Source: Rhodoblastus sp963736175 (GTDB taxonomy: Bacteria; Pseudomonadota; Alphaproteobacteria; Rhizobiales; Beijerinckiaceae). From it: a stretch of DNA of 64,000 bases. The DNA is taken from contig CAVTNU010000002.1 of NCBI GenBank assembly GCA_963736175.1, forward strand, positions 558,001 to 622,000, given 5' to 3'. The notes under the pieces are model-generated. The model made no database searches and was not told the DNA's origin. It saw only the letters and a program-made list of their open reading frames with translations. Shown here piece after piece: positions 26,762 to 34,889 of the stretch (its first letter is position 1; each line of letters opens with the position of its first letter). Position numbers and translations under genes: made by a program.

Positions 26762-27361
26762 CTATCCTTCATCATAGCGATGGAAATGCGTCAGAAACTG
26801 TTTTTGCGCGTCTTGCGGCGCCAGCGGGGCGAACAGGGGCTCGACGCGCTTGAGATCGATTTCGGGTTGTCCGAACAGGGTTTGCGCCTCGTGACGGTCG
26901 AAGCCGGCGTAAAGCGTCGCTTCGAAAAACGCCGAGGCGCGATCGGCGCGTTTGACCAGCTTGACGAGTGAAGGCGCAGGATTGGGATTGAGCGAAAAAC
27001 GCAGCAATATCGCGTGAAACAGACGCGCCTCCACCTGCGCGTACACGTCGCCGAGCACCGCCTTGAACGGGGAAATCATGTCGCCGATGACATATTCGGG
27101 CCCATCGTGCAGCAATGCGAACAGCAGCCAGCGCGCGGGGGCGGCGGGTTCGATAATTTTGAGGATTTCCGCGACGATGACGCTGTGCTGCGCCACCGAG
27201 AAAATCTGGCCGCCGCCGGTCTGGCCGTTCCAACGCGCCACGCGCGCGAGGCCGTGGGCGATGTCCTCGATTTCGATGTCGAGCGGCGAAGGGTTCAGCA
27301 AATCGAGCCTTCGGCCCGACAACATGCGCTGCCAGACGCGCGCGCCCGTTTGTCCGTTCAT
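26762..27361 (-). CDS. HD-domain phosphohydrolase, YfbR-like
   Basis: The start ATG 27361 overlaps the tag stop in an ATGA; the product is 199 residues. HD-superfamily metal ligands are visible: FSVAQHSVIVAEI, then LLFALLHDGPEYVIGDM with the HD pair, and VKRADRASAFFEATL with the final Asp. This matches YfbR-type 5'-nucleotidases that hydrolyse deoxynucleoside monophosphates. Its genomic pairing with a base-excision glycosylase fits nucleotide hygiene. Substrate is inferred from the family. Confidence 0.82.
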   Translation of the reverse strand: MNGQTGARVWQRMLSGRRLDLLNPSPLDIEIEDIAHGLARVARWNGQTGGGQIFSVAQHSVIVAEILKIIEPAAPARWLLFALLHDGPEYVIGDMISPFKAVLGDVYAQVEARLFHAILLRFSLNPNPAPSLVKLVKRADRASAFFEATLYAGFDRHEAQTLFGQPEIDLKRVEPLFAPLAPQDAQKQFLTHFHRYDEG

Positions 27362-27997
27362 GTTCGCGCGCCCGCCTTTCGCGTCGATTGGCATGCCTGA
27401 TGGCGCCAGCAATCGACCAGATGGTCGTTGACCATGCCGGTCGCCTGCATGAAGGCGTAAATGATTGTCGGGCCGCAGAATTTGAAGCCTTTGGCCTTGA
27501 GGTCCTTGGCGATCTTTTCCGAAAGGCTCGTTTGCGCCGGCACCTCATCGAGGGTTTTGAAACGATTGACGATGGGGCGGCCATCGACGAAATCCCACAA
27601 ATAATCGGCGAAGCCCTGTTTGGCGTCGAGATCGAGATAGAGGCGGGCGGACGCAATGGCTCCGGCGATCTTGGCCCTGTTGCGGACAATGCCTTCGTCG
27701 CCCATCAGCACGCGCTGTTTTTCTTCGTCGTAAGCGGCGATCTTGATCGGGTCAAAGCCGTCGAAAGCGCGCCGAAAATTGTCGCGTTTGCGCAAGATCG
27801 AAATCCACGACAGCCCGGCCTGGAAACCGTCGAGAATGAGTTTTTCAAATAGCGCGCGCGAGTTCGAACTCCGGCACGCCCCATTCCCTGTCGTGATAGG
27901 CGACATAGGCGTCGTCCTGTCCGGGCCAGGGACATCGGCGCTGGCCGTCGGCGTGCAAAATGGCTGTTCTGGGCCTGGCGGCTGGCGTTTCGCTCAT
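27358..27997 (-). pseudogene. tag: DNA-3-methyladenine glycosylase I, interrupted by an apparent +1 frameshift
   Basis: From ATG 27997 the sequence reads MSETPAARPRTAILHADG, then RRCPWPG and VAYHDREWGVPEF, the Tag N-terminus including its zinc-site cysteine. The frame is then lost and reaches a stop. The rest, SRALFEKLILDGFQAGLSW through IIYAFMQATGMVNDHLVDCW, lies one base out of register. Removing one base from GAACTC (minus strand, 27865-27860) gives an uninterrupted protein of about 212 residues. Tag removes 3-methyladenine from alkylated DNA. If the shift is real the enzyme is dead; sequencing error is at least as likely. It heads a four-gene minus-strand operon. Confidence 0.85.
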
Positions 27998-28133
27998 GCT
28001 TTTGTTTAGAGCAGGTTGCTCTCATATGGAACCACCTGCGTTGCGCCCCGGCGGCCGCCCGCGGCGTCGGCGCGCTTGCCCGATACGCCCGCGATAAAGG
28101 ATGGGTCGATCGGCGGCGGGGTCCATTATATTG

Positions 28134-28155
28134 ATATATTCGAAATAGAATATAT
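28134..28155. promoter_or_regulatory. AT-rich inverted repeat, candidate operator of the CMD-family gene
   Basis: ATATATTC (28134-28141), a six-base spacer, and GAATATAT (28148-28155) form a perfect inverted repeat; TTATA upstream and TATAA downstream extend the symmetry imperfectly. It lies 42 bases before the ATG of the CMD gene, overlapping the likely promoter, in DNA far richer in AT than its surroundings. It suits a dimeric repressor; the regulator is not evident nearby. Confidence 0.5.
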
Positions 28156-28196
28156 AATAGCGCGTTGTTGCGAGGCAATTTCCCTGTGAGGCGCTG

Positions 28197-28553
28197 ATGA
28201 TTGAAAACTGGCCGCAGACCGCGAAAGACCTGTCCTTGATGCTGCGCGATCTGCGCGGCGGCGCGCCGGACGTGATGAAGGCCTTTTCTTCGATGGCGCA
28301 GAGCGCGTTGAAGACGGCGGCGCTCGACGTCAAAACCAAGGAATTGATTGCGTTGGCCATCGGCGTGGCGACGCGCTGCGACGATTGTATCGCGTTTCAC
28401 GCCAAGGCGGCAGCCGAACATGGCGCCAAGCCTGAGGAGGTGCTCGAAACGCTCGCCATGGCGATATACATGGGGGCGGGTCCCTCGGTGATGTACGCCA
28501 GCCACGCCTTGCAGGCCTATCAGCAATTTTCCACACCGAAGACGGCCGAATAA
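28197..28553 (+). CDS. Carboxymuconolactone decarboxylase family protein, AhpD-like
   Basis: The 118-residue protein has the AhpD-like core: KTKELIALAIGVATRCDDC with C61 and C64 as the redox pair, then IAFHAKAAAEHGAKPEEVLE. The CxxC-x3-H arrangement is that of alkylhydroperoxidase AhpD, which recycles peroxiredoxin. It stands alone on the plus strand behind an AT-rich inverted repeat that may control it. Catalytic versus redox-sensing roles cannot be separated by sequence. Confidence 0.85.
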   Translation: MIENWPQTAKDLSLMLRDLRGGAPDVMKAFSSMAQSALKTAALDVKTKELIALAIGVATRCDDCIAFHAKAAAEHGAKPEEVLETLAMAIYMGAGPSVMYASHALQAYQQFSTPKTAE

Positions 28554-28558
28554 GACCG

Positions 28559-29380
28559 TCAATCAGGCGGCGCGAGGTCGATCCGCGTCGTCGCGGCGGT
28601 CATCGCCTGACCGCGCGCCCCGGCGTCCTCGGCGCGGTCGAGCCGCAGCATGGCGAGGCCTTTGCCGGCCGCCGACGAACCCATATGGCCCACCAGCAGA
28701 TCGTCGGCGTAGACCGGCGTTCCGGGCTCCGGCGCGTCACCCGCGAAGACGACCCTGACGACGCGTTTGCGCATCGTCGCGCGATGCTGCATGCGCGCGA
28801 CCACTTCCTGACCGACATAGCAGCCCTTGGTGAAGCTGACGCCGTTCATCAGGTTCATGTTGACCTCATGGGGAAAGGCGTCGCCATAGACGAAATCCAG
28901 GCCTCCGGCGGGAACGCCGGTGGCGATGCGATGCGCCTCATAGGCCTCAAGCCCGTTGTCGCCGCCAAAGGTCAACAGCAGGCCGGGAGCGTCGTCGATC
29001 GGCGCGACGATCCGCGCGCCGATCCGCGCGTCGCGGCGGTCGATCAGCCCTTCGCCGATCGGGCCGTCGAACAGGGCGATGACGACGAATCGATCGCTGA
29101 CGTCCTCAATGACGACCTTGGCGCGCAATTTGTAAAAACCCAGTCTTTTGACGAGGTCCGGCGTTTGTGCGCGCGGGCAGTCGAGCAAAACGCCGTCATT
29201 GGCGGCTGTCATCATGAAATCGAACAGGATTTTGCCTTGCGGCGTCAACAACGCGGCCCAAACGGTTTCATTATCGCCCAGGGCCATCGCGTCGACGGTG
29301 ACAAGGCCCTGTAAAAAGGCCCGCGCCTCCGGGCCGGAGACGCTGACGATCCCACGACCTTTCAAAAGCGCGGCTTGCAT
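28559..29380 (-). CDS. ygfZ: YgfZ/GcvT-domain folate-binding protein (Fe-S cluster maturation)
   Basis: The 273-residue product has the YgfZ signature KGCYVGQEVVARMQHR and the folate-binding domain segments FLQGLVTVDA and LLTPQGKILFDFMMT. YgfZ/IBA57 proteins support assembly of [4Fe-4S] enzymes through tetrahydrofolate; the cysteine of KGCYVGQE is important in E. coli. It is convergent with the CMD gene and divergent from the dihydroorotase. Confidence 0.92.
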   Translation of the reverse strand: MQAALLKGRGIVSVSGPEARAFLQGLVTVDAMALGDNETVWAALLTPQGKILFDFMMTAANDGVLLDCPRAQTPDLVKRLGFYKLRAKVVIEDVSDRFVVIALFDGPIGEGLIDRRDARIGARIVAPIDDAPGLLLTFGGDNGLEAYEAHRIATGVPAGGLDFVYGDAFPHEVNMNLMNGVSFTKGCYVGQEVVARMQHRATMRKRVVRVVFAGDAPEPGTPVYADDLLVGHMGSSAAGKGLAMLRLDRAEDAGARGQAMTAATTRIDLAPPD

Positions 29381-29612
29381 CGGGACTCCATTCGCGGCGG
29401 CTTCGAATTCTTCCGCGTCATCTTAGCAATTATGCTCTCGACGCGCGCGCGCAAGCAATATCCTCGCGCATTTTGGGCCGGGGGGACGCCGGGGCTTGTC
29501 GCCGAGCTGCGCTAAGCGAGCGCGTCAACATTGTCTGACCGCATGGTCTCGCCCGAAAAGTCTGACAATAATTGAAGAATATGCTCTAAAACGGAGCAAA
29601 GGAGGCCGGTTC

Positions 29613-30938
29613 ATGGCGCGCTCATTCGATCTCATCCTGCGCGGCGGCGCGCTCGTCAATCACGACGGCGCGGGCGAACGCGACGTCGGCGTCACGAACG
29701 GGACGATCGCCGCCATCGGCGATCTTTCCGCGGCCAGCGCCGGCGAGAGCGTCGATTGCCGCGGCCTGCATATCCTGCCGGGCGTGATCGACACGCAGGT
29801 GCATTTCCGCGAGCCGGGGGCGGTCCACAAGGAGGACCTCGAGACCGGATCGAGGGCGGCCGTACTGGGCGGCGTCGTCGGCGTGTTCGAAATGCCCAAC
29901 ACCAATCCGCTGACGACGACGCCGGAAGCGCTCGCCGACAAGGTTTCGCGCGCGAATGCGCGGATGCATTGCGATTTCGCTTTCTGGGTCGGCGGCACGC
30001 ATGAAAACGCCAAACGCGTCGCGGAGCTGGAGCGCTTGCCTGGCGCTGCGGGAATCAAGGTTTTCATGGGTTCCTCGACCGGCAATCTACTGGTCGAGGA
30101 CGACGAGGGCCTGGCGGCGATTCTTGGCCACATTCGTCGTCGCGCCGCCTTTCACTGCGAGGACGAGTATCGTCTCAACGAACGCAAGAATCTGCGCGTG
30201 GCCGGCGATCCCGGTTCGCATCCGCGCTGGCGCGACGAACTGACCGCGCTCAACGCGACGCGGCGGTTGATCGAACTAGCGCGTCAGGCCCGCGCGCGCG
30301 TGCACGTGCTGCATGTCTCAACCGGCGAAGAGATGGAGTTCTTGAGCCACAACAAGGATATCGCGAGCGTCGAGGCGACCCCGCATCACCTGAATCTGAA
30401 CAGCGACGATTATCTCCGGCTCGGCGCGAAAGTACAGATGAACCCGCCGATCCGCGACGAAAGCCAGCGTCAGGCGATCTGGCGGGCGTTGGATCAGGGC
30501 GTCGTTGACGTCCTCGGTTCTGATCACGCCCCGCACACTTTGGAGGAAAAGGCCAAGCCCTATCCCGACAGCCCTTCGGGCATGACGGGCGTGCAGACGC
30601 TGGTGCCGACGATGCTCGACCATGTCGCCTCCGGCCGCCTGACCCTGGCGCGCTTCGTCGATCTGACCAGCGCCGGCCCGGCGCGGCTGTTCCAGCTCGC
30701 GCGCAAGGGCCGCATCGCGGTCGGCTACGACGCCGATTTCACCGTCGTCGATCTCAAGCGCCTTGAAACGATCAAGAACAGCTGGATCGCTTCGCGTTGC
30801 GGCTGGACGCCTTACGACGGCAGGCAGGTTCAGGGCTGGCCGGTCGGAACTTTCGTACGCGGCGCCAAGGCGATGTGGGAGGGCGACTTGATCGCCGCCG
30901 CGACCGGCAGGCCGATGCGCTTTCTCGAAGCGCTTTGA
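29613..30938 (+). CDS. Dihydroorotase-family amidohydrolase
   Basis: ATG 29613 follows GGAGGC at 29601, giving 441 residues. The protein aligns to class I dihydroorotases: LPGVIDTQVHFREPG, EMPNTNPLTT, the carboxylated lysine in AAGIKVFMGS (K149), the metal histidine in AAFHCEDE (H181), VLHVST, and LGSDHAPHTLEEK. In most members the first metal motif is H-x-H; here it is Q62-x-H64, so one expected zinc ligand is missing. That may be normal for a Rhizobiales subgroup, or may mean altered activity. The pathway would be de novo pyrimidine synthesis. No pyrB is adjacent. Confidence 0.85.
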   Translation: MARSFDLILRGGALVNHDGAGERDVGVTNGTIAAIGDLSAASAGESVDCRGLHILPGVIDTQVHFREPGAVHKEDLETGSRAAVLGGVVGVFEMPNTNPLTTTPEALADKVSRANARMHCDFAFWVGGTHENAKRVAELERLPGAAGIKVFMGSSTGNLLVEDDEGLAAILGHIRRRAAFHCEDEYRLNERKNLRVAGDPGSHPRWRDELTALNATRRLIELARQARARVHVLHVSTGEEMEFLSHNKDIASVEATPHHLNLNSDDYLRLGAKVQMNPPIRDESQRQAIWRALDQGVVDVLGSDHAPHTLEEKAKPYPDSPSGMTGVQTLVPTMLDHVASGRLTLARFVDLTSAGPARLFQLARKGRIAVGYDADFTVVDLKRLETIKNSWIASRCGWTPYDGRQVQGWPVGTFVRGAKAMWEGDLIAAATGRPMRFLEAL

Positions 30939-31088
30939 CGGCGGCCCGTCCGACGAGAATCGAACGCCATAGGAAAACAGCGTTTTGTTCGCCCGTCGGG
31001 CGATTCTGACTACCGGCGGCAGGTCCTTGCCGCTATCATCGTTCGCGCGGTCGAACGGCCGCGCATGGACGTGTAATGGAGAGTAGCG

Positions 31089-31319
31089 ATGCGCAAATTG
31101 ATCGTTACGGCTGCCGCGATGGCGGCGCTTTTCGTGATCGGCTCGTCGATCGAGCCTGCTCAGGCGCAAACCACGCGCGCCGCCGCAAGCATTGCCGCGG
31201 CGACGCAGAATTTCACGCCAATCGAAAAGGCGGCGTGTCGCGGTTGGGGACGCTGGTGCGGCCCCGGCTACGTGCGCGCCTGTGGCCCCTTCCGTTGCTG
31301 GTGCCGGCCCTGCCGATAA
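31089..31319 (+). CDS. Small secreted Cys/Trp-rich peptide
   Basis: ATG 31089 follows a GGAGAG site. The 76-residue product has a signal peptide (MRKLIVTAAAMAALFVIGSS, likely cut after AQA near residue 27). A spacer of Ala/Thr is followed by a C-terminal block of about 28 residues with six cysteines: ACRGWGRWCGPGYVRACG then FRCWCRPC. Three disulfides or a metal site are possible. I do not recognise a characterised family. It stands alone, ahead of a strong hairpin. Confidence 0.65.
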   Translation: MRKLIVTAAAMAALFVIGSSIEPAQAQTTRAAASIAAATQNFTPIEKAACRGWGRWCGPGYVRACGPFRCWCRPCR

Positions 31320-31330
31320 GTTGAGCCTTG

Positions 31331-31364
31331 ACGCGTTCGTTCCGCGAAACCGGAGCGAACGCGT
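31331..31364. repeat. Strong intergenic hairpin between convergent genes
   Basis: ACGCGTTCG (31331-31339) pairs with CGAACGCGT (31356-31364), and inner TCC/GGA pairs extend the stem after a one-base mismatch. No T-run follows on either strand, so it is not a standard terminator. The sequence resembles short dispersed palindromes common in Rhizobiales intergenic DNA and may stabilise or end the two convergent transcripts. Confidence 0.55.
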
Positions 31365-31394
31365 TGTAAAGCCGGTCTATATAGGCTTACCCGC

Positions 31395-32780
31395 TCATTG
31401 AGCGGATGGCGGCTCGGCGTGTCCAACGATGCGTGTGATGGATGCGACGTCCTCGCGCACGGCGCGCTCCAGCGTGTCGATGGCGCGATGCGCCTGTTCA
31501 ACGCTGAGAAACGGGTCGACGCGGCCGTGGAAATTGACGACGAGGCCGGCGGCGGTGGCGCGCGCGCGCACATCGTGAATATCGCGCACCACGCCGCCGC
31601 CCGCCAAGGCTCTGCTTGCGAGCGAAGCCTTTATCGCCGCCAGCGTCCGCGCGTCGGCTTCCTCGCCGTCCAGCGGCTGCGGCTCCAAAGGCTCGATATG
31701 GCTTTCCACTTCGATATCGTGGCCGATTTCCGCGCGGATGTCGTCTTCCAGCCTTGAGGCTATTTCATGGGCCGCGCCATGCGCCATGGCGCCGTCAAGT
31801 TCGAGATCGAAGCTGATGCTGTCGCGCGCGCCGATATGCTGGACGGTGACGTGATGCACCGGAAGTTTTCGTCGCGCGGCGATCAGCATGACGCGCTCCA
31901 TCAGGCTTTCGTCGTCGAGCGCGCGCGCCGCGGCGGTGACATTGGCCTGTGTTTCCGGAGAAATTTTCGCGACGGCGTCAAGAACGCGGTTCTTGATCTC
32001 GTCGACCCGTTCGAGCGGCAGCGTGCGCGAGACGGAAATGCCGATCTCGCCCAGCACGTGCGGGCCATTGGGGCGCAGACGCAGGAAATCAAGCGCAACG
32101 ACGCCCGGGGTCGCGGCGACGGCGGCGCGAAGCGATTGAGTCAAACCTTCCGGCGCCCGGTCGATGAGATTGTCGACGGTGCTGCGTCCCAGGCGGTAGC
32201 CGGCGATGGCGATGAACAAGGCGACGCCGAGCGCGGCCAGCGAATCGCCCTGCTTGAGCCCGAAGACGCTGGCGCCGAGGCCGATCAGCACCAGCGTCGA
32301 GGCCAGAAGGTCGCTTCCGAAATGCAAGGCGTCGGCGGCGAGCGCATGGCTTCCCGTCTTTTTGGCGATGCGGGCGAGCGAACGCCAGCGCACCAGATCG
32401 ACCACGATGGAAACGCCGAGAACGGCGAAAACCGGCCAGCTCGCTTCAAATGTTTCTTCCTGGACATGCAGGCGGTGGATCGCTTCGATCAGCACGTAAA
32501 CGGCGAGTCCGGCAAGCAGGCCGGTCTCGGCCAGCGCCGCCAGCGATTCCACCTTGCCGTGGCCATAATGATGTTCGTCGTCAGCCGGCTTGTTCGCTTC
32601 GCGCACGGCGAAATAGGTCAAAATTGTCGCCCCTGTGTCGACAGCGCTGTGGCCGGCTTCCGAAATCAGCGCGAGCGAGCCGGAAAACAATCCCGCCGCC
32701 AGCTTGCCGATCGCCAGCAGGGCGCTCGCGAAAATAGAGGCCAGCGCGGCTCGTTCCTTCAGGGTGGCGGAATCGCTCAT
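31395..32780 (-). CDS. Cation diffusion facilitator family transporter
   Basis: ATG 32780 is taken as start (eight bases after AGGA), giving 461 residues. The N-terminal part has about six membrane helices with CDF metal-site pairs: H44 and D48 in EAGHSAVD, and a second in ADALHFGSDLL. The sequence EHHYGHGKVE is the usual His-rich entry. The C-terminal cytoplasmic part is about twice normal length and seems to hold two tandem ferredoxin-like CDF domains (from about residues 205 and 300). It exports divalent metals such as Zn, Fe, Mn or Co by proton exchange; the metal is not predictable. Confidence 0.88.
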   Translation of the reverse strand: MSDSATLKERAALASIFASALLAIGKLAAGLFSGSLALISEAGHSAVDTGATILTYFAVREANKPADDEHHYGHGKVESLAALAETGLLAGLAVYVLIEAIHRLHVQEETFEASWPVFAVLGVSIVVDLVRWRSLARIAKKTGSHALAADALHFGSDLLASTLVLIGLGASVFGLKQGDSLAALGVALFIAIAGYRLGRSTVDNLIDRAPEGLTQSLRAAVAATPGVVALDFLRLRPNGPHVLGEIGISVSRTLPLERVDEIKNRVLDAVAKISPETQANVTAAARALDDESLMERVMLIAARRKLPVHHVTVQHIGARDSISFDLELDGAMAHGAAHEIASRLEDDIRAEIGHDIEVESHIEPLEPQPLDGEEADARTLAAIKASLASRALAGGGVVRDIHDVRARATAAGLVVNFHGRVDPFLSVEQAHRAIDTLERAVREDVASITRIVGHAEPPSAQ

Positions 32781-32917
32781 CAATAAATCCTGTCGCCGGT
32801 ATTGCGCCGAGCGGGCCGCTCAATAGCAGATGGGCGCATAAATCGGCAAGGCGCCGGGCTCTGCGCGAAACGCGCGTTTAGTGCTAGAATTGCAAAAATA
32901 GCAGAGGAGTTCGAGGT

Positions 32918-33358
32918 TTGCGCTATCTTCACACCATGATCCGCGTCGCCGATCTGGAGGCGTCGCTCGATTTTTTCGTGGGCAAACTCGGCTTTGTCGA
33001 AACCCGTCGCATCGACAACGAAAAAGGGCGTTTCACATTGGTCTTTCTGGCCGCGTCCGGCGATGTCGAGCGGGCCAAAACGGAAAAAGCGCCGGTCGTC
33101 GAGTTGACCTATAATTGGGATAAGGAGGCCTATACGGGCGGGCGCAATTTTGGTCATCTGGCCTATAGCGTCGCCGATATATACGCCTATTGCGATAAGC
33201 TCGCCAAAGCCGGAATCACCATCAACCGCCCGCCGCGCGACGGCAATATGGCCTTCATTCGCACGCCCGACGGCATTTCGATCGAGCTCTTGCAGCAAGG
33301 CGAGCCTTTGCCGGCACGGGAGCCCTGGGCCTCCGCGCCCAATATCGGGGTCTGGTGA
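32918..33358 (+). CDS. gloA: Lactoylglutathione lyase (glyoxalase I)
   Basis: The 146-residue protein has all four metal ligands of glyoxalase I at standard spacing: H5, E62, H80 and E123. It isomerises the hemithioacetal of methylglyoxal and glutathione. The short loop lengths match the bacterial, Ni-activated type. TTG 32918 is the likely start (MRYLHTMIRV), after a GAGGAG site, because H5 must be included; ATG 32936 would exclude it. It is followed after four bases by the aldolase gene. Confidence 0.93.
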   Translation: MRYLHTMIRVADLEASLDFFVGKLGFVETRRIDNEKGRFTLVFLAASGDVERAKTEKAPVVELTYNWDKEAYTGGRNFGHLAYSVADIYAYCDKLAKAGITINRPPRDGNMAFIRTPDGISIELLQQGEPLPAREPWASAPNIGVW

Positions 33359-33362
33359 GGCG

Positions 33363-34019
33363 ATGGACGCCGAAGCCGTTTTGCGCGAAAAAATCGTCGC
33401 CAGCGCGCGGGCGATGAACGTTTTGGGAATCAATCAGGGCGCGGCCGGCAATCTCTCCGCCCGCTGCGGCCCTGATATGCTGATCACGCCGAGCGGCGTC
33501 GCCTATGAGAAATTGACGCCGGCGATGATCGCTAAAATGCCGCTTGCGGACGAGGGCGAGACGCCGCGCTGGAGCGGGCCGGCGAAACCGTCGAGCGAGT
33601 GGCGTTTCCACCGCGATATCCTGCGCCGCCGCCCCGACGTCGGGGCGATCGTTCACACCCATGCGCTTTACGCCACGGTTCTGTCGATGCTGCGCCGGAA
33701 TTTGCCCGCCAGCCATTACATGATCGCCGCGTTCGGCGCTCCGCAGATCGTTTGCACCGATTATGCGCCCTTCGGCACGCAGGCCTTGTCCGATCTGGCC
33801 GTCGCGGGCCTTGGCGCCGCCAACGGCGTTCTGCTCGGAAGCCACGGCATGATCGCCGTCGGTCCCCATCTGGAGCGGGCGCTCTGGCTCGCTGGCGAAC
33901 TCGAGACGCTCGCCAAGATGCATTACCTGGCGAGCCTCGCCGGCGTCCCGGCCCTGGTGCCCGATGCGGAAATCGCAACGTTGGTCGATAAATTCAAAGC
34001 TTATGGTCCCGGCGCCTGA
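33363..34019 (+). CDS. Class II aldolase/adducin family protein
   Basis: ATG 33363 gives 218 residues. The class II aldolase zinc site is clear: H98 and H100 in IVHTHALYA and a further His in LLGSHGMIA, with E79 in SSEWRFH as the likely acid/base. GAAGNLSARCG near residue 26 is the phosphate loop. Such enzymes cleave fuculose-, ribulose- or methylthioribulose-phosphates; the substrate is not evident. It is probably co-transcribed with gloA, four bases upstream, so it may feed or remove short aldehydes. Confidence 0.85.
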   Translation: MDAEAVLREKIVASARAMNVLGINQGAAGNLSARCGPDMLITPSGVAYEKLTPAMIAKMPLADEGETPRWSGPAKPSSEWRFHRDILRRRPDVGAIVHTHALYATVLSMLRRNLPASHYMIAAFGAPQIVCTDYAPFGTQALSDLAVAGLGAANGVLLGSHGMIAVGPHLERALWLAGELETLAKMHYLASLAGVPALVPDAEIATLVDKFKAYGPGA

Positions 34020-34119
34020 GCGCCGCGTCTCATGTCGCTTTTATGACGAAAATACCGAAAAGAATCAAAAGATTGTGATAATTCGCGCCGCTTTTTTTTG
34101 CGATTTTTCCACGCCAGCG

Positions 34120-34139
34120 CCATCAAGTCGCCTTGATGG
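34120..34139. repeat. Perfect 8-bp stem-loop in an intergenic region
   Basis: CCATCAAG and CTTGATGG flank a TCGC loop. It lies about 100 bases after the aldolase stop within a 246-base gap that otherwise shows only AT-rich DNA before the next gene. There is no T-run on the plus strand. It may be an operator or transcript-end structure. Confidence 0.4.
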
Positions 34140-34265
34140 GCTGGTCTTATCCTAAAGTCTTAACGCGGTGATTTTGCGAAGGCTGGGGGTTCGGACGTTC
34201 CGAGTTTTGCAGCCTCTTTTTGCAGATTCATTTTCCTTTCGAGCGATATTTTATGGGAGGCGCAA

Positions 34266-34643
34266 ATGCTCGCACGCGAATTGATTCACTCCTGTTCGAA
34301 CGAACATGTCGCGGCCGCGGCGCTCGCCTGCATTGGCGGCGTCCTCGCCTTGCGCGTCCGCACGGCGGCCGAGCTTGATGGTCTGACGCCAGGCGCCTTC
34401 GCCGCCAGAGCGGTGCGCCAGTATCGCTTCCGCAAGGGCGACTCGGCTTTCGCTGACCTTGCCGCCGTCATTCGCGGCGACGACGCGCCAATTCTTGCGG
34501 GCCTGCGTCATATCGTCGAAATCAGCCTGTTGCAGCGCCGCGCCAGCGCGTGGGCGAGCCAATTCGACGAACTGGGTCTGTTTAACGCGACGTTGCGCGC
34601 CCACACGCCTGGATCGTCTGTGGGCGTGAACATCTGCCCTTAG
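34266..34643 (+). CDS. Hypothetical protein, 125 aa
   Basis: ATG 34266 follows a good GGGAGG site. The soluble-looking product opens MLARELIHSCSNEHVAAAAL and has two predicted helical stretches rich in Ala/Leu/Arg (residues 10-60) and a second near 75-105. It has no signal peptide, membrane helix or known catalytic motif that I recognise. It has its own terminator, so it is probably a single-gene transcript. Function unknown. Confidence 0.6.
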   Translation: MLARELIHSCSNEHVAAAALACIGGVLALRVRTAAELDGLTPGAFAARAVRQYRFRKGDSAFADLAAVIRGDDAPILAGLRHIVEISLLQRRASAWASQFDELGLFNATLRAHTPGSSVGVNICP

Positions 34644-34684
34644 ACGCCGCCCCAAAAAAAAAGCGGGAAGATTGTGCTCAACAG

Positions 34685-34708
34685 GCGCCCTTCGGGGTGC
34701 ATTTTTTT
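34685..34708 (+). terminator. Rho-independent terminator after the 125-aa hypothetical gene
   Basis: GCGCCC (34685-34690), a TTCG tetraloop and GGGTGC (34695-34700, one G-U pair) form the stem, followed by A and seven T residues. Confidence 0.8.
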
Positions 34709-34889
34709 GCGGTCTGATTGTCCTCGTCCATTATCGGCGCCGTCGATTGGGGGCGGCGGCGCGTTTCGCCGGTCGGGCCGTCATCAAATTCCATCTTGCC
34801 TGCGTTCGCCAACTCGACCATATCGGAAGGCGCGAATTCGGCGCGCGCGCCGCGCCGTTAAATCGGCGTCCCGGCCAGCGGAGGGGCTG

